A DNA stretch of 39,683 nucleotides from an uncultured Lachnospiraceae bacterium (GCA_946544235.1 CAMNMC010000078.1:1-39683); one strand, 5' to 3'; positions 8,816 through 18,106 are shown, counted from the stretch's first letter. Notes: generated from the letters alone by a model not told the origin. A program made the numbers and translations.

Positions 8816-9634
8816 TCATTCTTCGGCAATATACGCCTCGATATCATGAGTTATCCTGTCCTCTTCAGGCGGAAGAGTCATATAATCGCCGAATATTCCG
8901 GTCAGGTTTTCATCCCAAAGCGAGGTTACGGAAAAGCTTTTTCCTTCAAATTCCATCTCGATCATATTTTCAAACTCTTTCCTCGGCATTGCCTGTCCCG
9001 GTCCGTCATAAGCCCAGGTGACCATACCGCACTTAGGCGCATGGCTGTAGGAATACTTAAGGGCAAGCTTTCTCTGAAGCCCCGAAATCCTTTTTCTTCC
9101 GATAAGCTTTGCTGCAGGTTTAACAAATATATCCTTAACGATAGTGACTGCCTTACTGCTGCCATAACCGTTATTTACAACTGAAGCAACATTCAGCTTG
9201 CACAGATTCAAAGCATGTCTGTAATGCTTCTTTATCTTCTTCTCATCCTCAGGAAGCCCATCCATCGGAAATATATCTATCCAGAGATTCCTGACATCCT
9301 TCTGCCTGTAATTCTGTTCTTTAATACTGATCCTGCTGTCAAAAAGCTTTGCATACGGAGAATCAAGTGTACCATCCTCAAAGGAACCAAGATAATACCT
9401 CTCATCCCAGAGCTTTCTCTTTCTGTTCAGTCTGATAAGCTTTTCATAATCCGGCCGCGGCATCATGATATCAATATCATCATCCCACGGAATAAAACCC
9501 TTATGACGAACAGCTCCTATCAGAGTTCCCGCACAAAGGGTATATTTAAGCTTATATTTTCTGGCAGCTTTATCGAACTCTGTCATAATGTCAAGTTCGG
9601 CGTTCTGAATCTCTCTTAAAGTCAGTTTCTTCAA
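8816..9634 (-). CDS. LicD family phosphotransferase
   Basis: This 272-aa protein carries the LicD core near residues 35-65: CAGTLIGAVRHKGFIPW followed by DDDIDI, the nucleotidyltransferase-like metal site of the family. LicD proteins move phosphocholine or a related head group from its CMP conjugate to a sugar of a surface glycan. It is the likely partner of the cytidylyltransferase at 2869-3570. The start is a TTG, supported by AGGAG 9 bases upstream and by a 4-base TTGA overlap with the stop of the preceding glycosyltransferase, which implies coupled translation. Tandem repeats begin right after its stop. Confidence 0.85.
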   Translation of the reverse strand: MKKLTLREIQNAELDIMTEFDKAARKYKLKYTLCAGTLIGAVRHKGFIPWDDDIDIMMPRPDYEKLIRLNRKRKLWDERYYLGSFEDGTLDSPYAKLFDSRISIKEQNYRQKDVRNLWIDIFPMDGLPEDEKKIKKHYRHALNLCKLNVASVVNNGYGSSKAVTIVKDIFVKPAAKLIGRKRISGLQRKLALKYSYSHAPKCGMVTWAYDGPGQAMPRKEFENMIEMEFEGKSFSVTSLWDENLTGIFGDYMTLPPEEDRITHDIEAYIAEE

Positions 9635-10674
9635 TGTAATAGTCTCCTGTTTGTTATCTTGGCATTCTTCCCTCTCAGCCTTGTGAGTCTCACATATATA
9701 TTTCCTAAAAATGCAGCCGTATGGAAGAAATGACAGAGTACAAATATAAGTACCTTTCTCGACAGGACTATAGGAGACTTCATAAGTTCCTTCTCATTTG
9801 CCTTGAGAGCTCTCCGCAGCATTTCCCGCTGAGCCTTATAATCCTTCTTTATCTCTGCATTGCTGAGCTCCGTTATCATTCTGAGCAGCAGTGTAAAATC
9901 AACTCTGATCCTGTTGATTCGTGCGTATTCATGATCCGGTTCTCTGCCGACAGCCTCTGATAACACTCTGTCCCACACCTCAATCAGATCAAAATCCTTC
10001 TTCGAGAAATGCCCGGTTGCACTTGATGCATTATAATAATAAAAATATCCTACCTCGCCAAGCCTTACGATCTTTTCAGCATTTGAAACTGCTTTATAGG
10101 TTCCGAGAACATCCTCGCCAACACTTATTCCCACCGGGAAAAGATCAGCCACAAGATTTTCTCTCTTATATAGCTTAGCTACCGGAAAATGTACATATTT
10201 ATTGGAATCTATCTTAAAAAACAATCTAAGAAATGCGTCTCTTGTTGTGACGGTATAGTTCATGCTCTCTTCCTTCTCGAAAGGACACATCTCATCTACA
10301 CTCTTAAGTTCACAGGTGACAATATCCGCATCTTTCTTCAGCATAAGATAAAGCATGCGGCTGATGATGTCCGGCTTGATCCAGTCATCACTGTCAACAA
10401 ACATCAGATATTCACCGGTTGCAACCTTGAGTCCGCTGTTTCTTGCGGCAGAAACGCCGCCGTGAGGAACCGAAATATTTCTGATCCTGTCATCACTTTC
10501 CGCAAGCTTTTCTGCAAGCGAAAAAGAGCTGTCAAGAGATCCGTCATCGACAAGGATTATCTCCAGCTTATCATAGGTTTGGGAGGTTATACTGTTAACA
10601 CATCTTTCCAGAAACTTTTCAGTGTTGTAATATGGAACGATAACACTGACCAGGGGTTTTCTTTTTCCCGTCAT
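9631..10674 (-). CDS. Family 2 glycosyltransferase
   Basis: This GT-A enzyme is about 347 aa, with VSVIVPYYNTE at the N-terminus, ILVDDGS, a GVSAARN segment and a metal-binding FVDSDDW. A C-terminal basic/hydrophobic tail suggests membrane association. It is expected to add one sugar to the repeat unit. Starts at 10722, 10710 and 10674 are all in frame. 10674 is chosen because it places the family's first beta strand 8 residues in and has AAGGG at 5 bases, but 10710 (GGATGGG at 8 bases) remains possible. The 3' end overlaps the TTG start of the LicD gene. Confidence 0.82.
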   Translation of the reverse strand: MTGKRKPLVSVIVPYYNTEKFLERCVNSITSQTYDKLEIILVDDGSLDSSFSLAEKLAESDDRIRNISVPHGGVSAARNSGLKVATGEYLMFVDSDDWIKPDIISRMLYLMLKKDADIVTCELKSVDEMCPFEKEESMNYTVTTRDAFLRLFFKIDSNKYVHFPVAKLYKRENLVADLFPVGISVGEDVLGTYKAVSNAEKIVRLGEVGYFYYYNASSATGHFSKKDFDLIEVWDRVLSEAVGREPDHEYARINRIRVDFTLLLRMITELSNAEIKKDYKAQREMLRRALKANEKELMKSPIVLSRKVLIFVLCHFFHTAAFLGNIYVRLTRLRGKNAKITNRRLLH

Positions 10675-10764
10675 ATTATCCCTTATTCCTCTCCACTTTT
10701 TTTCATACATACTTAGACCCATCCTGCCCTATCAGTATGGTTCTGTAATTCTATTCATCCTCTA

Positions 10765-11817
10765 TCAGGCGCCGAGTATTTCTTTCAGGAACCGGACAGT
10801 ATGTTCCGCTCCTGTCTTCATATCAAATACAGCCTTCCATCCAAGCGCTTCCAGCTTTTCGGAATTCAGTGCCGAACAAGGCATTGCATTAAAGCTCTTT
10901 CTCTCGGCATCACTCGGAACGTCAAATACTATATCCACTCCGCCCGCTGCCGCAAACTCCTCTGCCATCTGTCGTATTGTAACAACAGCCTGCTTTGCAG
11001 AGATATTGTATGCGTTTTTATTTTCACCATTTATAAGAACGGCAAGTATAGCCGATGCACAGTCAAGCACATGGCAGTATGATCTCAGCTGCTCGCCGAG
11101 GCTCTTCATCACTATTGCTTCTCCCGAAGCAGCCTTTACGGAGAACTGTGCAGATGCACGACTGTCCGTAAGTTTTATCACAGGTCCGTAAATATGACCC
11201 GGTCTTACGATCAACACATCAACCTTATATTCCTCGGCATAAGCTATGCAGAGTGTCTCCGCAGCACGCTTAGAACTCGGATATGACGATCTCGGATTAA
11301 GTATATCCACGTAGCCCAGAGATTCCTCTCTATATGGCTCGAAGCTTTCATTCACGCCATATATCTCACTTGAGGAAATATATAACAGTCTCTGCAATCT
11401 GTCCTTATCCGCTGCCGCAAGGAGCCCGTTCAGTCCCATGATATTTGCAAGCATTGTTTCAACCGGTTCAGATGAAATACGTACCGGATCAGCATTACTC
11501 GCACCATGGATTATGAAATCAACCGAGATAAGCTCCGTAACAGTTCTGGTTGCATCGTATTTTATAAAATGATAGTCCCTGCCCTCTTCGTAATCAGAGA
11601 AGCGCTTTGTCACACCCTCCGGATTTCGTCCTGCAAGATAAAGCTTCATTGCATACCCACATTCCTTATTAAGTGTAAGAAGTATATCTGAAACTGCAGA
11701 ACCTATCAGTCCTGTAGCTCCTGTGATAAGGATATCCTTACCCTTAAGCTCCTCGATCCCGGGTATATTTTCTATTACTTTATTTATATCAAACAAATAC
11801 TCTTCTGTATATTTCAT
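10765..11817 (-). CDS. NAD-dependent epimerase/dehydratase (extended SDR)
   Basis: This 350-aa protein has a Rossmann glycine motif GATGLIGS (residues 33-40), a serine-rich ISSSEIYG strand (148-154) and the catalytic pair Y179/K183 in SSYPSSK. HIYGP follows the SDR core. It resembles UDP/GDP-sugar epimerases and dehydratases that supply activated sugars for glycan synthesis. The exact substrate is not predictable. The ATG at 11817 has AGGAG 8 bases upstream and is preferred to the in-frame start at 11838, which would place that site inside the gene. It lies between the DUF4422 gene and a GT2 gene in the operon. Confidence 0.8.
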   Translation of the reverse strand: MKYTEEYLFDINKVIENIPGIEELKGKDILITGATGLIGSAVSDILLTLNKECGYAMKLYLAGRNPEGVTKRFSDYEEGRDYHFIKYDATRTVTELISVDFIIHGASNADPVRISSEPVETMLANIMGLNGLLAAADKDRLQRLLYISSSEIYGVNESFEPYREESLGYVDILNPRSSYPSSKRAAETLCIAYAEEYKVDVLIVRPGHIYGPVIKLTDSRASAQFSVKAASGEAIVMKSLGEQLRSYCHVLDCASAILAVLINGENKNAYNISAKQAVVTIRQMAEEFAAAGGVDIVFDVPSDAERKSFNAMPCSALNSEKLEALGWKAVFDMKTGAEHTVRFLKEILGA

Positions 11818-11882
11818 TCCATGGTCTCCTGCCGGCATGCCTTCAGACTGTTTTTAAACCCATTTTATATATATAACTTCTA

Positions 11883-12716
11883 TCAGAAGCTCTGCTCATA
11901 TCCCTTATGCATGAATTTTGCTTTCAAAAAGGCTGTTCCCTTTTTAAACTTATTGACCTTCTCCATATAAATGAATGGCAGTTCGGCTATCTCTTCCTTC
12001 TTGATCACGCCGTCCTTCAGCTTCTTGTCCAGCCATACATTGAAGATGATCTCACTGATCCTTCCGGAATACCTCTTCTGGAAATCAGTCCATGTCGATG
12101 TATCTATTCTCTCGGCAAGTTCAAACAGTATTTTAAACAGCCACCTGCAATAATCATCCATCAGATCTCTCGGAAGTATCATCATGTTGAACATATATCC
12201 GCTCTTTCTTGCAACTACCTCATCGAATGAATCAAGATAGTCTGGATACATTTCGGAGATAACCTCTCTGGTCTTATCTATTTCTTCAGCCTTATATGTA
12301 TGAACATAATGGCTGTAAAGTGATTCTATATAATAATTTCTCTTTCTCGGAACGATAACCTTGTAGCCTTTTCCAAGAAGGAATCTGACCTCCTTCTCGC
12401 GAAGGACTTTATCAAAAGGATCCTTTCCCTTACCCTTTCCAACAAAGTGTCTTCTGTAATGAGCAAGTCCCAGATAATCCACATCAAGATTCTTCCATGC
12501 CCAGTAAAGTCCCGTAAGTTCACAGAATGCAGGATTTAGTATAGAGATATTATCTCCCTCATTGTCTTTCTGGTAGCCCAGATCAAGAGGCTTTCCCTCT
12601 TCATCAACCTTACCCTCTGCACCGACATGAAGCGGAAGGTAGAGTTTGTCCTCCGGCATACGATACTCTTTATGTGTAGCAACTATTACCTTGATACTGC
12701 ATTTTTCACTATTCAT
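11883..12716 (-). CDS. DUF4422 glycosyltransferase, first gene of the polysaccharide operon
   Basis: This 277-aa protein matches the DUF4422 pattern: an IKVIVATHKEY opening, a NISILNPAFCELTGLYWAWKN-type acceptor region, the conserved LGLAHYRRHF (about residues 82-91) and a late WTDFQKRYSGRISEI stretch. Such proteins occur in capsule and exopolysaccharide clusters and are treated as glycosyltransferases, though biochemical proof is sparse. A GGGG site lies about 10 bases before the ATG, which is weak. It is the first gene after a 530-base non-coding stretch and probably follows the promoter at 12893-12922. Confidence 0.78.
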   Translation of the reverse strand: MNSEKCSIKVIVATHKEYRMPEDKLYLPLHVGAEGKVDEEGKPLDLGYQKDNEGDNISILNPAFCELTGLYWAWKNLDVDYLGLAHYRRHFVGKGKGKDPFDKVLREKEVRFLLGKGYKVIVPRKRNYYIESLYSHYVHTYKAEEIDKTREVISEMYPDYLDSFDEVVARKSGYMFNMMILPRDLMDDYCRWLFKILFELAERIDTSTWTDFQKRYSGRISEIIFNVWLDKKLKDGVIKKEEIAELPFIYMEKVNKFKKGTAFLKAKFMHKGYEQSF

Positions 12717-12892
12717 TGTATTTACCCCAGCTTTATTTATGTATTATTTTCATACATTATCCGGAAGTTTTATATTCACTCATAAACAGATCCTATATCC
12801 CGGATTTCCTCTCAAACCATATCTAAGGTATTTTATCATCTAATACATAAAAAAACAACACATCTACACTATATATTAGGCCACATTCAATT

Positions 12893-12922
12893 ATTCTACA
12901 TAATTTAACACTGAATTTTCAA
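12893..12922 (-). promoter_or_regulatory. Candidate promoter of the polysaccharide operon
   Basis: Minus strand: TTGAAA (12922-12917), an 18-base spacer, TAGAAT (12898-12893). It would give a leader of about 170 bases before the ATG at 12716. It is the best sigma-A-like match in this gap; spacing is one base above optimum. Confidence 0.4.
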
Positions 12923-13065
12923 CTTAATCCCTTCTGAATACTTCCTGTTTTCAACCATTTATGCCCTTTTTATATATCCAAGCCCAAAATAGGCTGAACA
13001 AACTGTGTCGCATGCAATGCATCCCCCGAAGGGTTGTTGTATAACAGGAAACACCGTCTCTTACT
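12923..13065. other. Non-coding stretch upstream of the polysaccharide operon
   Basis: This forms part of the 533-base gap 12717-13249. Short open frames here have no ribosome site or recognisable product. A small CCC-CGAA-GGG hairpin lies near 13024-13033 and AGCC/GGCT repeats flank 12980-12995. I see no RNA family I can name. Confidence 0.5.
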
Positions 13066-13093
13066 ATACAAAAGAGCCGCCTCACGGCGGCTC
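13066..13093 (-). terminator. Probable terminator after the propeller/C39-like gene
   Basis: On the minus strand a perfect 8-bp GC-rich stem (13093-13086 / 13081-13074, 4-nt loop) is followed by TTTTGTAT. It lies about 155 bases past the stop codon at 13250. The U-tract is short, so strength is uncertain. Confidence 0.6.
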
Positions 13094-13249
13094 CATGTAT
13101 GAAAAAATGTGGGGGAAGGTATAGATTCCTTAATTGGAACAACTTTAGTGTAAGATAAATGTATGTTCAACTTAAGTATAATCTGTGACCAAAGTGTGAA
13201 AAGTCATTATGAAGTCCTTATAGAATTATTAAGAAATCTTCATCCCCTG

Positions 13250-15796
13250 TTACTTCAGATATCTGTACACGTAAATTTCCTGTCCGGCATCGCGTACATC
13301 CTCGGTAAAGCTGCTTCTCGAGGTTCTTACCTCCTGCCCGAGTACCGGATCATAATAACGTATATAGTTTGCATTATAGCTTACAACAAGAACATATTTT
13401 CCACCAGGCATCCTGACGGTAAATGGAATACCATCGCTGAGGAAGCTTATCGCAGCATCTACCGTTGCCCCGGAAATATTCATTCCTTCTATCTTATCCG
13501 TATGCTCAGCTATCGTCTGAACATAACCGGCCACAGCCGCATCAGCGGTACTGAAGCCTCCGGTATCTATGCCTGCGCTTCTCATACTCATGAAGATGCA
13601 TGCTGCCAAGCTGTCCTTCTCATTATCACTCTTAATATAGTCAAATGTGCCCGCAACGGTAAGATATGGTGCACTTTCCTTGATTCCGTAGATTATCTCT
13701 CCCTCTGTAGAAACAACTATTCCGCCATTCTGCTGAAGATAGGCAAAGGCTCTTCCGAGACTCGCAAAGCTCTCCTTCAGGCCTTCGTCCGAATAAACAA
13801 ATACCCTGTCCTTCTTTCCTTCAGTCTTCTGTTCCTCGGTAACAAACCCGGAAGCGGATTCGCGTACAATAGCCTCTGTAAGATAGCTTCTCTGATAAAG
13901 CAGCTGCGGAAGACTTATATCATCCTCAGGCTGAGGTGTCTTGTAGATCAGATGATCCTCCGGAGCAGCGTCATATTTTCCTGCTGAACCGGAAACTCTT
14001 GTCAGTTTCAGATCGTTTGAGGTAAGCTCAACATCACTGATGAGAAGCCCATCCTTCTTATATTCTCTGGCAATCTCGCCCTGCCTGTCGACGATATATA
14101 TTTCTGAAAACATGAATATGGTCTGTCCGTCGCTCCCCGTCCTTATATCCGAGGTTTTGGCGGCACCGTATACCAGTGCATCGTCCTTGAAGCCTATGAT
14201 ACGGAGTTTTCTTCCGCTGTGCGTAAGATGATATTCACCCATATCCTTCATGTTCATAATGATGATCTCATCTGCCCCTCCGGCATCGGCTGTATCAGGA
14301 AAAGCAACACATTCTCCGGTTTCCGATGCATATATCATGTCCTCCGGCATTTTATCCGAAAGTATCGTCGGATTGCCGGTAGTGGTATTATAAACCTGCA
14401 GCGCTCCGTCTAAAATAGTATAGAACTCCTTCTTCTCAGGATCATACCAGCTGAACCTGTCCGCTCCGAGTCTCAGCGATTCATAGGACTCCGGAGTTTC
14501 TATAAAGAAGAGAATATACAGCTCGGATTTCTTCAGATTGTAGCTGTATAGCGCAATGCCGTTACGCCCCTCCAGCCTTCCGTAATTCTGTCTTCCGACC
14601 ACCGTGAAATAAACAAGTCCGTCATTATCCACAGAAATGATCGTCGGATCACTCGGATTAAAATAACAATAATCCGATTCTCTGTTCCTGCTTCCGCTTC
14701 CGTAAAGTCTCGCGGCTGTACCTGCCTTACGATCATATATCCAGAGCTCACCTGCCTCGGTGAAAACACCCATTTCGTTATTCGGAGACCATTTATGACT
14801 GCTTCTTTCGACCTTAAATTCATGTTCCGCCTTTTCACCCAGCGGTATATTATCAGAGGTAAATATCTCATCTATGTATCTCACGCTTTTGGTAAGTGAA
14901 ACCGAATCGGTACTGTTATCATAGCTGAGATAGAGATAATCGGCGATTCCGTATTCGATGACATTTCCGGTATCATCAGACTCGACGATATACTTAAGCT
15001 CGATCAGTGAAGTCGTATCCGAAACCTCTCTGACTCTCGGAATGATCGTGGTCACAAGTATAGGATTGATACTGCCCCAAAGCTCGTTTTTGTCGGGATC
15101 ATCATCCTTATTCTCTTCGGTACCGTCATGCTTCTCATACTGCTGCTCTTCCTCTCCGCCATCCTTGCTGGTGGAAGGGAATACTTTTGTATTGTAATCG
15201 GCCGCAAAATCAAGCATATTCCCGAGGAAATCACGTTCAAGCACTACGACTCTCGTATAATATCTGACGGTCTCTCCATCAAGCGAAAGAAGCACGGCAA
15301 AGCTGTATTCGGTTCCCTGCTTCATATCCATTCTGAGATCGACACTGTAAATATCGTTGCCTTTTCCTTCACTGCCAGTATTTACTCCCGAAACCTTGAT
15401 AAAGCCGTTGATCTTCTCGGCATTTATCGCTCCAACACGTTCCATGGTACCGTTTTCGATCAGCTTCTCTCCGGTGATATCTCTGAGTTCATACTTGACG
15501 GTGCCTGTATAGGAGCTGTCAACCATGGCTGAAATATTCTTCCCCTCTTCCAGAGGAACGATACTTGTACGGTCAAGAGCGGTATTCATCCTCGTTCTGT
15601 AGCCGTCAAGTTTATTTATGATCATACCGTCCTTGTAAATACAGACCTCCGGAAGCCGTGGAACTCCGGTCTCCCGAGGAACACTGTCGGAATTGCGGTT
15701 ACTCAGACGATTGGTCACAAAAGCAGCCAGCAGAAAAAGTGCCGCAAAAAGCAGCACCCTGAATACTATTCCGAGTATTTTTTCCAACAGCTTCAA
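13250..15796 (-). CDS. Membrane-anchored propeller-like protein with degenerate C39-type peptidase domain
   Basis: This 848-aa protein has an uncleaved N-terminal anchor (residues 8-28: VFRVLLFAALFLLAAFV) and a large extracytoplasmic part. Residues about 270-620 hold repeated beta-strand blocks such as GELWIYD, DGLVYFTV and IALYSYN, suggesting a TolB-like propeller. Residues 692-848 resemble a C39 cysteine-peptidase fold: a Cys at 733 in AACIFMSM and a late YDPVLG (814-819), but the usual QCG before the Cys and the His before the DP strand are missing. It may bind a peptide or glycan rather than cut it. The TTG start is supported by GAGGTGG 4 bases upstream. It follows pfkA by 103 bases. Domain calls are pattern-based. 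Confidence 0.6.
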   Translation of the reverse strand: MKLLEKILGIVFRVLLFAALFLLAAFVTNRLSNRNSDSVPRETGVPRLPEVCIYKDGMIINKLDGYRTRMNTALDRTSIVPLEEGKNISAMVDSSYTGTVKYELRDITGEKLIENGTMERVGAINAEKINGFIKVSGVNTGSEGKGNDIYSVDLRMDMKQGTEYSFAVLLSLDGETVRYYTRVVVLERDFLGNMLDFAADYNTKVFPSTSKDGGEEEQQYEKHDGTEENKDDDPDKNELWGSINPILVTTIIPRVREVSDTTSLIELKYIVESDDTGNVIEYGIADYLYLSYDNSTDSVSLTKSVRYIDEIFTSDNIPLGEKAEHEFKVERSSHKWSPNNEMGVFTEAGELWIYDRKAGTAARLYGSGSRNRESDYCYFNPSDPTIISVDNDGLVYFTVVGRQNYGRLEGRNGIALYSYNLKKSELYILFFIETPESYESLRLGADRFSWYDPEKKEFYTILDGALQVYNTTTGNPTILSDKMPEDMIYASETGECVAFPDTADAGGADEIIIMNMKDMGEYHLTHSGRKLRIIGFKDDALVYGAAKTSDIRTGSDGQTIFMFSEIYIVDRQGEIAREYKKDGLLISDVELTSNDLKLTRVSGSAGKYDAAPEDHLIYKTPQPEDDISLPQLLYQRSYLTEAIVRESASGFVTEEQKTEGKKDRVFVYSDEGLKESFASLGRAFAYLQQNGGIVVSTEGEIIYGIKESAPYLTVAGTFDYIKSDNEKDSLAACIFMSMRSAGIDTGGFSTADAAVAGYVQTIAEHTDKIEGMNISGATVDAAISFLSDGIPFTVRMPGGKYVLVVSYNANYIRYYDPVLGQEVRTSRSSFTEDVRDAGQEIYVYRYLK

Positions 15797-15817
15797 TTAT
15801 CCACCTCAGATAACATG

Positions 15818-15854
15818 ACTCAGCCACCGGCCACACCTGCACCGATGGCTGAGT
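15818..15854. other. Inverted repeat between pfkA and the propeller gene
   Basis: A perfect 9-bp stem ACTCAGCCA/TGGCTGAGT (15818-15826 / 15846-15854) encloses a GC-rich 19-base loop with minor internal pairing. The only T-rich flank (ATTATTTTACT) is on the plus side, so it is a poor terminator for the minus-strand pfkA. It ends about 10 bases upstream of the next gene's ribosome site and might modulate it. Confidence 0.5.
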
Positions 15855-15899
15855 ATTATTTTACTACCAAATTATGATGATTCTCTATATAGTAGATCA

Positions 15900-16976
15900 T
15901 CAGTCTCCGAAACAGATTCCGAGATCCTTAGCGCTCTTAACAAGCTGATCCTCTGGATCTATAGTCTTAAGCTTTCCTGCTGATTCCTCAAGCGGAATAG
16001 CTTCAATACTGTTATTTCTTATAACGACAAGCTTTCCGAAATCCTTATCTCTGATAAGTTCGGCAGCCTTGACACCGAGTCTTGAAGAAAGCACCTTGTC
16101 AAATGCATCCGGCGAACCACCTCTCTGTGTATGTCCCGGAATGGCAACTCTGACGTCAGAATCGAATTTCTCACGGATCTTATCAGCGAGCTCGTATGCA
16201 ACCGATGGATAGGTTCTGCTTGCAAGAACAGCCTTTCTCTCCTTCTTCGGAAGCTTCGCAACATCCTTCGTGATAGCACCCTCTGCAACGGCGATCATTA
16301 TGGCCTTCTTGCCTTCCTTCTGGTTCTTCTCGATACACTTGTAAACCTTCTTGATGTCGTAAGGTATCTCCGGAAGAAGAATGGCATCAACACCGCCTGC
16401 GATACCTGCATAGAGTGTGATCCAGCCAACCTTGTGGCCCATAACCTCTATAACGAAGATACGGCTGTGCGACTCTGCTGTCGTGTAAATATTGTCAATA
16501 TAGCTTGTAGCAACATCGATGGCACTCTGGAAACCAAAGGTAACATCTGTTCCCCAGATATCGTTGTCGATGGTCTTCGGAAGTCCTACAACGTTCAGCC
16601 CCTCGCTTGCGAGTCTGTTGGCAGTCTTCTGCGAACCGTTTCCGCCGAGAACAACAAGAGCATCAAGCTTCAGCTTCTTATAATTCTCTTTCATTGCCTT
16701 AACCTTGTCGATTCCGTCAGCTGTCGGGATATCGATCTCCTTGAAAGGCATTCTGCTGGTTCCGAGGATTGTTCCGCCCTTATTAAGGATACCGGTAAAA
16801 TCATTGTATTTCATCTTCCTGTAATTACCGTAAACCATACCCTTATAGCCGTCGATAAAGCCATAAACCTCAAATTCATCTGTTATGAGAGTCTTGATTC
16901 CCCTTACTACACCTCTCATAGTCGCATTCAGCGCCTGACAGTCGCCGCCGCTGGTAAGCATTCCTATACGTAACAT
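15900..16976 (-). CDS. pfkA: 6-phosphofructokinase
   Basis: This 358-aa cytosolic enzyme phosphorylates fructose-6-phosphate in glycolysis. Visible motifs are LTSGGDCQALN (residues 7-17), GGTILGTSR (67-75), GGNGS (111-115), PKTIDND (133-139) with catalytic D137, MGHKVGW and the C-terminal PGHTQRGG. Glycine 114 argues for ATP as donor, while lysine 134 in PKTIDND is the residue seen in PPi-type and group III enzymes. The mixed pattern with Asn113 in place of Asp is common in Clostridia homologues annotated as ATP-dependent. A GGGAGG site lies 8 bases before the ATG. The gap of 185 bases to recR suggests separate transcription, but no convincing promoter was found. Confidence 0.95.
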   Translation of the reverse strand: MLRIGMLTSGGDCQALNATMRGVVRGIKTLITDEFEVYGFIDGYKGMVYGNYRKMKYNDFTGILNKGGTILGTSRMPFKEIDIPTADGIDKVKAMKENYKKLKLDALVVLGGNGSQKTANRLASEGLNVVGLPKTIDNDIWGTDVTFGFQSAIDVATSYIDNIYTTAESHSRIFVIEVMGHKVGWITLYAGIAGGVDAILLPEIPYDIKKVYKCIEKNQKEGKKAIMIAVAEGAITKDVAKLPKKERKAVLASRTYPSVAYELADKIREKFDSDVRVAIPGHTQRGGSPDAFDKVLSSRLGVKAAELIRDKDFGKLVVIRNNSIEAIPLEESAGKLKTIDPEDQLVKSAKDLGICFGD

Positions 16977-17161
16977 ATCACTACCTCCCTCTTGTAAATA
17001 TATTTTGCCTTATAAATACTGTTATTATTCTATGCCACTCTTATTCAACCATTATCACGTTAACATCTCATTACCGTGACCGATAAGTCGCATCAATAAT
17101 GACACATTCTATGCTTAGTATGATCTATCACGATCATCACTTATCATAAACTGATATATGA

Positions 17162-17758
17162 TCAGAGCTCCGTACGTCCGTCGAGTGCCCTCATAAGTGT
17201 AACCTCATCGATACACTCCAGGTCTCCGCCGACCGGAACTCCGCTGGCAATCCTCGTAACCTTGATGCCCGCAGGCTTGACCATCTTGGATATATACATG
17301 GCCGTTGCCTCACCCTCAACACTGGAGTTTGTTGCGATTATCAGCTCATCAACATCATCTCTGAGCCTGATCATCAGTTCCTTCAGTTTGATATCCTGAG
17401 GGCCGATTCCCGCACTAGGACTGATCACTCCATGGAGCACATGATATACGCCGTTGTATTTGCCTATCCTCTCATAAGCTGCAAGCTCGCGGGGTGTTTC
17501 AACCACCATGATAAGCTTATGATCCCTGGCAGGCGATGAGCAGATCGGACATTCCTCACGGTCCGTGATCGTATAACATGTCTTGCAGTATTTAATATTA
17601 TGCTTGGCATTGATAATAGCATCGGAAAGTGCTTTTGCGCGCTCCTCCGACATATTGATTATATAAAATGCAAGCCTCTGTGCAGTCTTGCTTCCGACTC
17701 CCGGAAGTCCCGAAAGCGCCTCGATGAGACTGCTGACCTCATTGCCATAGATGTCCAT
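17162..17758 (-). CDS. recR: Recombination mediator protein RecR
   Basis: This full-length (198 aa) RecR works with RecF/RecO to load RecA at gaps and breaks. An N-terminal helix-hairpin-helix (LSGLPGVGSKTAQRLA, residues 15-30), a four-cysteine zinc site (C58, C61, C70, C73) and a Toprim domain starting at VVETPREL are all visible. Its ATG directly follows the ybaB stop (TAAATG), with GGGAGG inside the end of ybaB as the only ribosome site. The order ybaB-recR is conserved across bacteria. Confidence 0.96.
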   Translation of the reverse strand: MDIYGNEVSSLIEALSGLPGVGSKTAQRLAFYIINMSEERAKALSDAIINAKHNIKYCKTCYTITDREECPICSSPARDHKLIMVVETPRELAAYERIGKYNGVYHVLHGVISPSAGIGPQDIKLKELMIRLRDDVDELIIATNSSVEGEATAMYISKMVKPAGIKVTRIASGVPVGGDLECIDEVTLMRALDGRTEL

Positions 17759-18106
17759 TTAGAAAGGAAAACCTCCCCCTAAGCCTCCTGTAACCTTGCC
17801 AAGCTGCTCTCTCTCATCATCAGCCTGCATACGGATAGCCTCATTAACAGCTGCCATAACAACCTCTTCAAGTGTCTCAATATCCTCCGGATCAACAACC
17901 TCCTGAGCAATCTTGATAGAGGTTACCTCCTTCTTACCGTTTATCTTAACCGTAACAACTCCGCCGCCGGCAGATGCCTCGTATTCCTTTTCCTCGAGTG
18001 CAGCCTGAGTCTCCTCCATCTGCTTCTGCATCTTCTGTGCCTGCTTCATAAGATTGTTCATATTTCCCGGCATCATTCCGCCGCCGAAACCGCCTCTCTT
18101 AGCCAT
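17759..18106 (-). CDS. ybaB: YbaB/EbfC nucleoid-associated protein
   Basis: This 115-aa protein has a Gly/Met-rich N-terminus ([20 protein letters not shown]), a long charged helix [20 protein letters not shown] and the [15 protein letters not shown] beta hairpin typical of the family, which binds DNA as a dimer. AGGAGG lies 10 bases before the ATG. It is tightly linked to recR. The 285-base distance to dnaX is unusual because the two genes normally almost touch; the gap holds the hairpin element at 18161-18355. Confidence 0.95.
   Translation of the reverse strand: MAKRGGFGGGMMPGNMNNLMKQAQKMQKQMEETQAALEEKEYEASAGGGVVTVKINGKKEVTSIKIAQEVVDPEDIETLEEVVMAAVNEAIRMQADDEREQLGKVTGGLGGGFPF

Noticed and set aside
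8648-9184. 178-aa plus-strand open frame over the repeat array and LicD gene
   Set aside because: It lies antisense to a clear LicD gene. Its N-terminal part only translates the tandem repeat, and there is no ribosome site or homology.
12951-13170. Overlapping 63- and 66-aa minus-strand open frames
   Set aside because: They run through the terminator stem at 13066-13093, lack ribosome sites and show no homology that I recognise.
13163-13987. 274-aa plus-strand open frame
   Set aside because: It overlaps the 3' end of the propeller gene antisense, has no recognisable motif, and the minus-strand frame is far longer.
15900-16976. Pyrophosphate-dependent phosphofructokinase
   Set aside because: Lys134 in PKTIDND suggests it, but Gly114 in GGNGS and the overall Clostridia-type sequence favour ATP as donor.
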